Part shown: piece by piece, positions 25,773-26,248 of the stretch | Layout: each line of letters begins with the position of its first letter | How positions within the stretch are numbered: position 1 is the stretch's first letter | Source: an uncultured Collinsella sp. | GTDB lineage: Bacteria; Actinomycetota; Coriobacteriia; Coriobacteriales; Coriobacteriaceae | Direction: 5' to 3' | NCBI GenBank assembly: GCA_902494625.1 | Contig: CABUUB010000023.1 | Location: 1-26,248, forward strand | Length of the DNA stretch: 26,248 nt | The notes under the pieces: generated by a model | What the model was told of the DNA's origin: nothing | What the model saw: only the letters and a program-made list of their open reading frames with translations | Databases searched by the model: none | Translations under genes and position numbers: made by a program

Positions 25773-26248
25773 ACTTCCTGAACATCTTCGAGGACCACGT
25801 GGCCGGCATCTTCGGTGCCACCCGTGCCCCGTTCTCCTTTAAGAAGCTTGCCAAGCAGGCCGCTCGCGACATGGAGGATCAGACTCTGGTGATCAACGGC
25901 GTCAACACGGCGCCGGCACTCTATACCATCCTTATCGCCGCCGACGACGATCCCATGCTCGCCCCGTTCTACCCCGAGCTTTCGCGCGAGGTCCGCGAGT
26001 TTGTGAAGGCGCAGGCCGAAAAGCGCCGCTATGTCTTTGTCGGCGAGCCCCTCGTGCGTTTTATGATCGATCCGCAGCTACGCGCCGGCAAGTTCTCGGT
26101 CTTTGCCGAGAACGTCGATACCCCCACGCTCGGCCGCCTGTACGAAGAAGAGCGCGCCTATCAAAACGGCCTGGGCCAGAACAACTCCGCGGCAAGCCGT
26201 GCCGCCAGCGCCCCGCGCGCCGGCCAGCAGCAGTTTGCTGCCCCGCAG
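25769..26248 (+). CDS. fhaA: FhaA-like DUF3662/FHA protein (3' end outside window)
   Basis: The first 160 residues of a protein cut by the window edge. It begins with GTG, overlapping the kinase stop codon by four bases, with GGAGAG nine bases upstream. The sequence MNFLNIFEDHVAGIFGATRAPFSF written here in part (MNFLNIFEDH...GAPFSF-like) and the following VINGVNTAPALYTILIA ... MIDPQLRAGKFSV match the DUF3662 domain found at the N-terminus of actinobacterial FhaA. A Gln/Ala-rich linker begins at about residue 135. In that family an FHA domain follows and binds phosphothreonine on cell-wall and division partners; the FHA part lies beyond this window, so its presence is inferred. Confidence 0.85.
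   Translation, partial: MNFLNIFEDHVAGIFGATRAPFSFKKLAKQAARDMEDQTLVINGVNTAPALYTILIAADDDPMLAPFYPELSREVREFVKAQAEKRRYVFVGEPLVRFMIDPQLRAGKFSVFAENVDTPTLGRLYEEERAYQNGLGQNNSAASRAASAPRAGQQQFAAPQ

Overview
The window is GC-rich bacterial DNA that is almost entirely coding, with 18 complete protein genes and one gene cut by the right edge. The gene set points to a strict anaerobe of the Actinomycetota, most probably Coriobacteriia and plausibly Collinsella. It has a single-chain pyruvate:ferredoxin oxidoreductase, carbamate kinase, a DUF3662-type FhaA, two transmembrane Ser/Thr kinases and a Pro/Ala-rich DnaX. The genus is an inference from gene content and style, not from a database match. I see no rRNA, tRNA, CRISPR array, transposase, phage gene or plasmid function.

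Layout. (1) 132-4685, minus strand: a LytS-like sensor kinase, a LytTR response regulator, a zinc-dependent phospholipase C-like protein and a UMF1-type MFS transporter, in that transcriptional order. (2) 4797-7657, minus: an APC permease followed by an amidohydrolase, which looks like an uptake-plus-hydrolysis pair, closed by a terminator at 4711-4738. (3) 8013-9014, plus: a membrane-anchored C39-like cysteine peptidase, convergent with carbamate kinase (9149-10111, minus). (4) 10112-10766: a 655-bp non-coding stretch packed with inverted repeats, ending in a 125-bp near-palindrome that contains the nifJ terminator. (5) 10767-14306, minus: nifJ. (6) 14756-18444, minus: a tightly coupled three-gene unit encoding a membrane-anchored extracytoplasmic protein, a transmembrane Ser/Thr kinase and an FHA protein. 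(7) 18690-22941: recR, ybaB and dnaX, all minus, with a small plus-strand membrane protein gene between ybaB and dnaX. (8) 23058-26248, plus: a YcxB-like membrane protein, a second transmembrane kinase, and the start of fhaA overlapping the kinase stop codon.

How the genes fit together. Two separate kinase/FHA loci about 5.5 kb apart suggest that phosphothreonine signalling is a main theme. The first (region 6) has an uncharacterised surface protein in the sensor position and may be a little-described signalling cassette. LytST probably controls itself and perhaps the phospholipase and transporter downstream. The permease, amidohydrolase, carbamate kinase and PFOR fit fermentative growth on amino-acid or peptide-like substrates.

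The most unusual non-coding signal is a pair of stem-loops (9011-9041 and 14723-14757). Their stems are unrelated and include the stop codon of the adjacent gene, yet their loops share the core AACGTCCC. Together with the 29-bp perfect inverted repeat after nifJ, they suggest a family of structured elements at gene ends.
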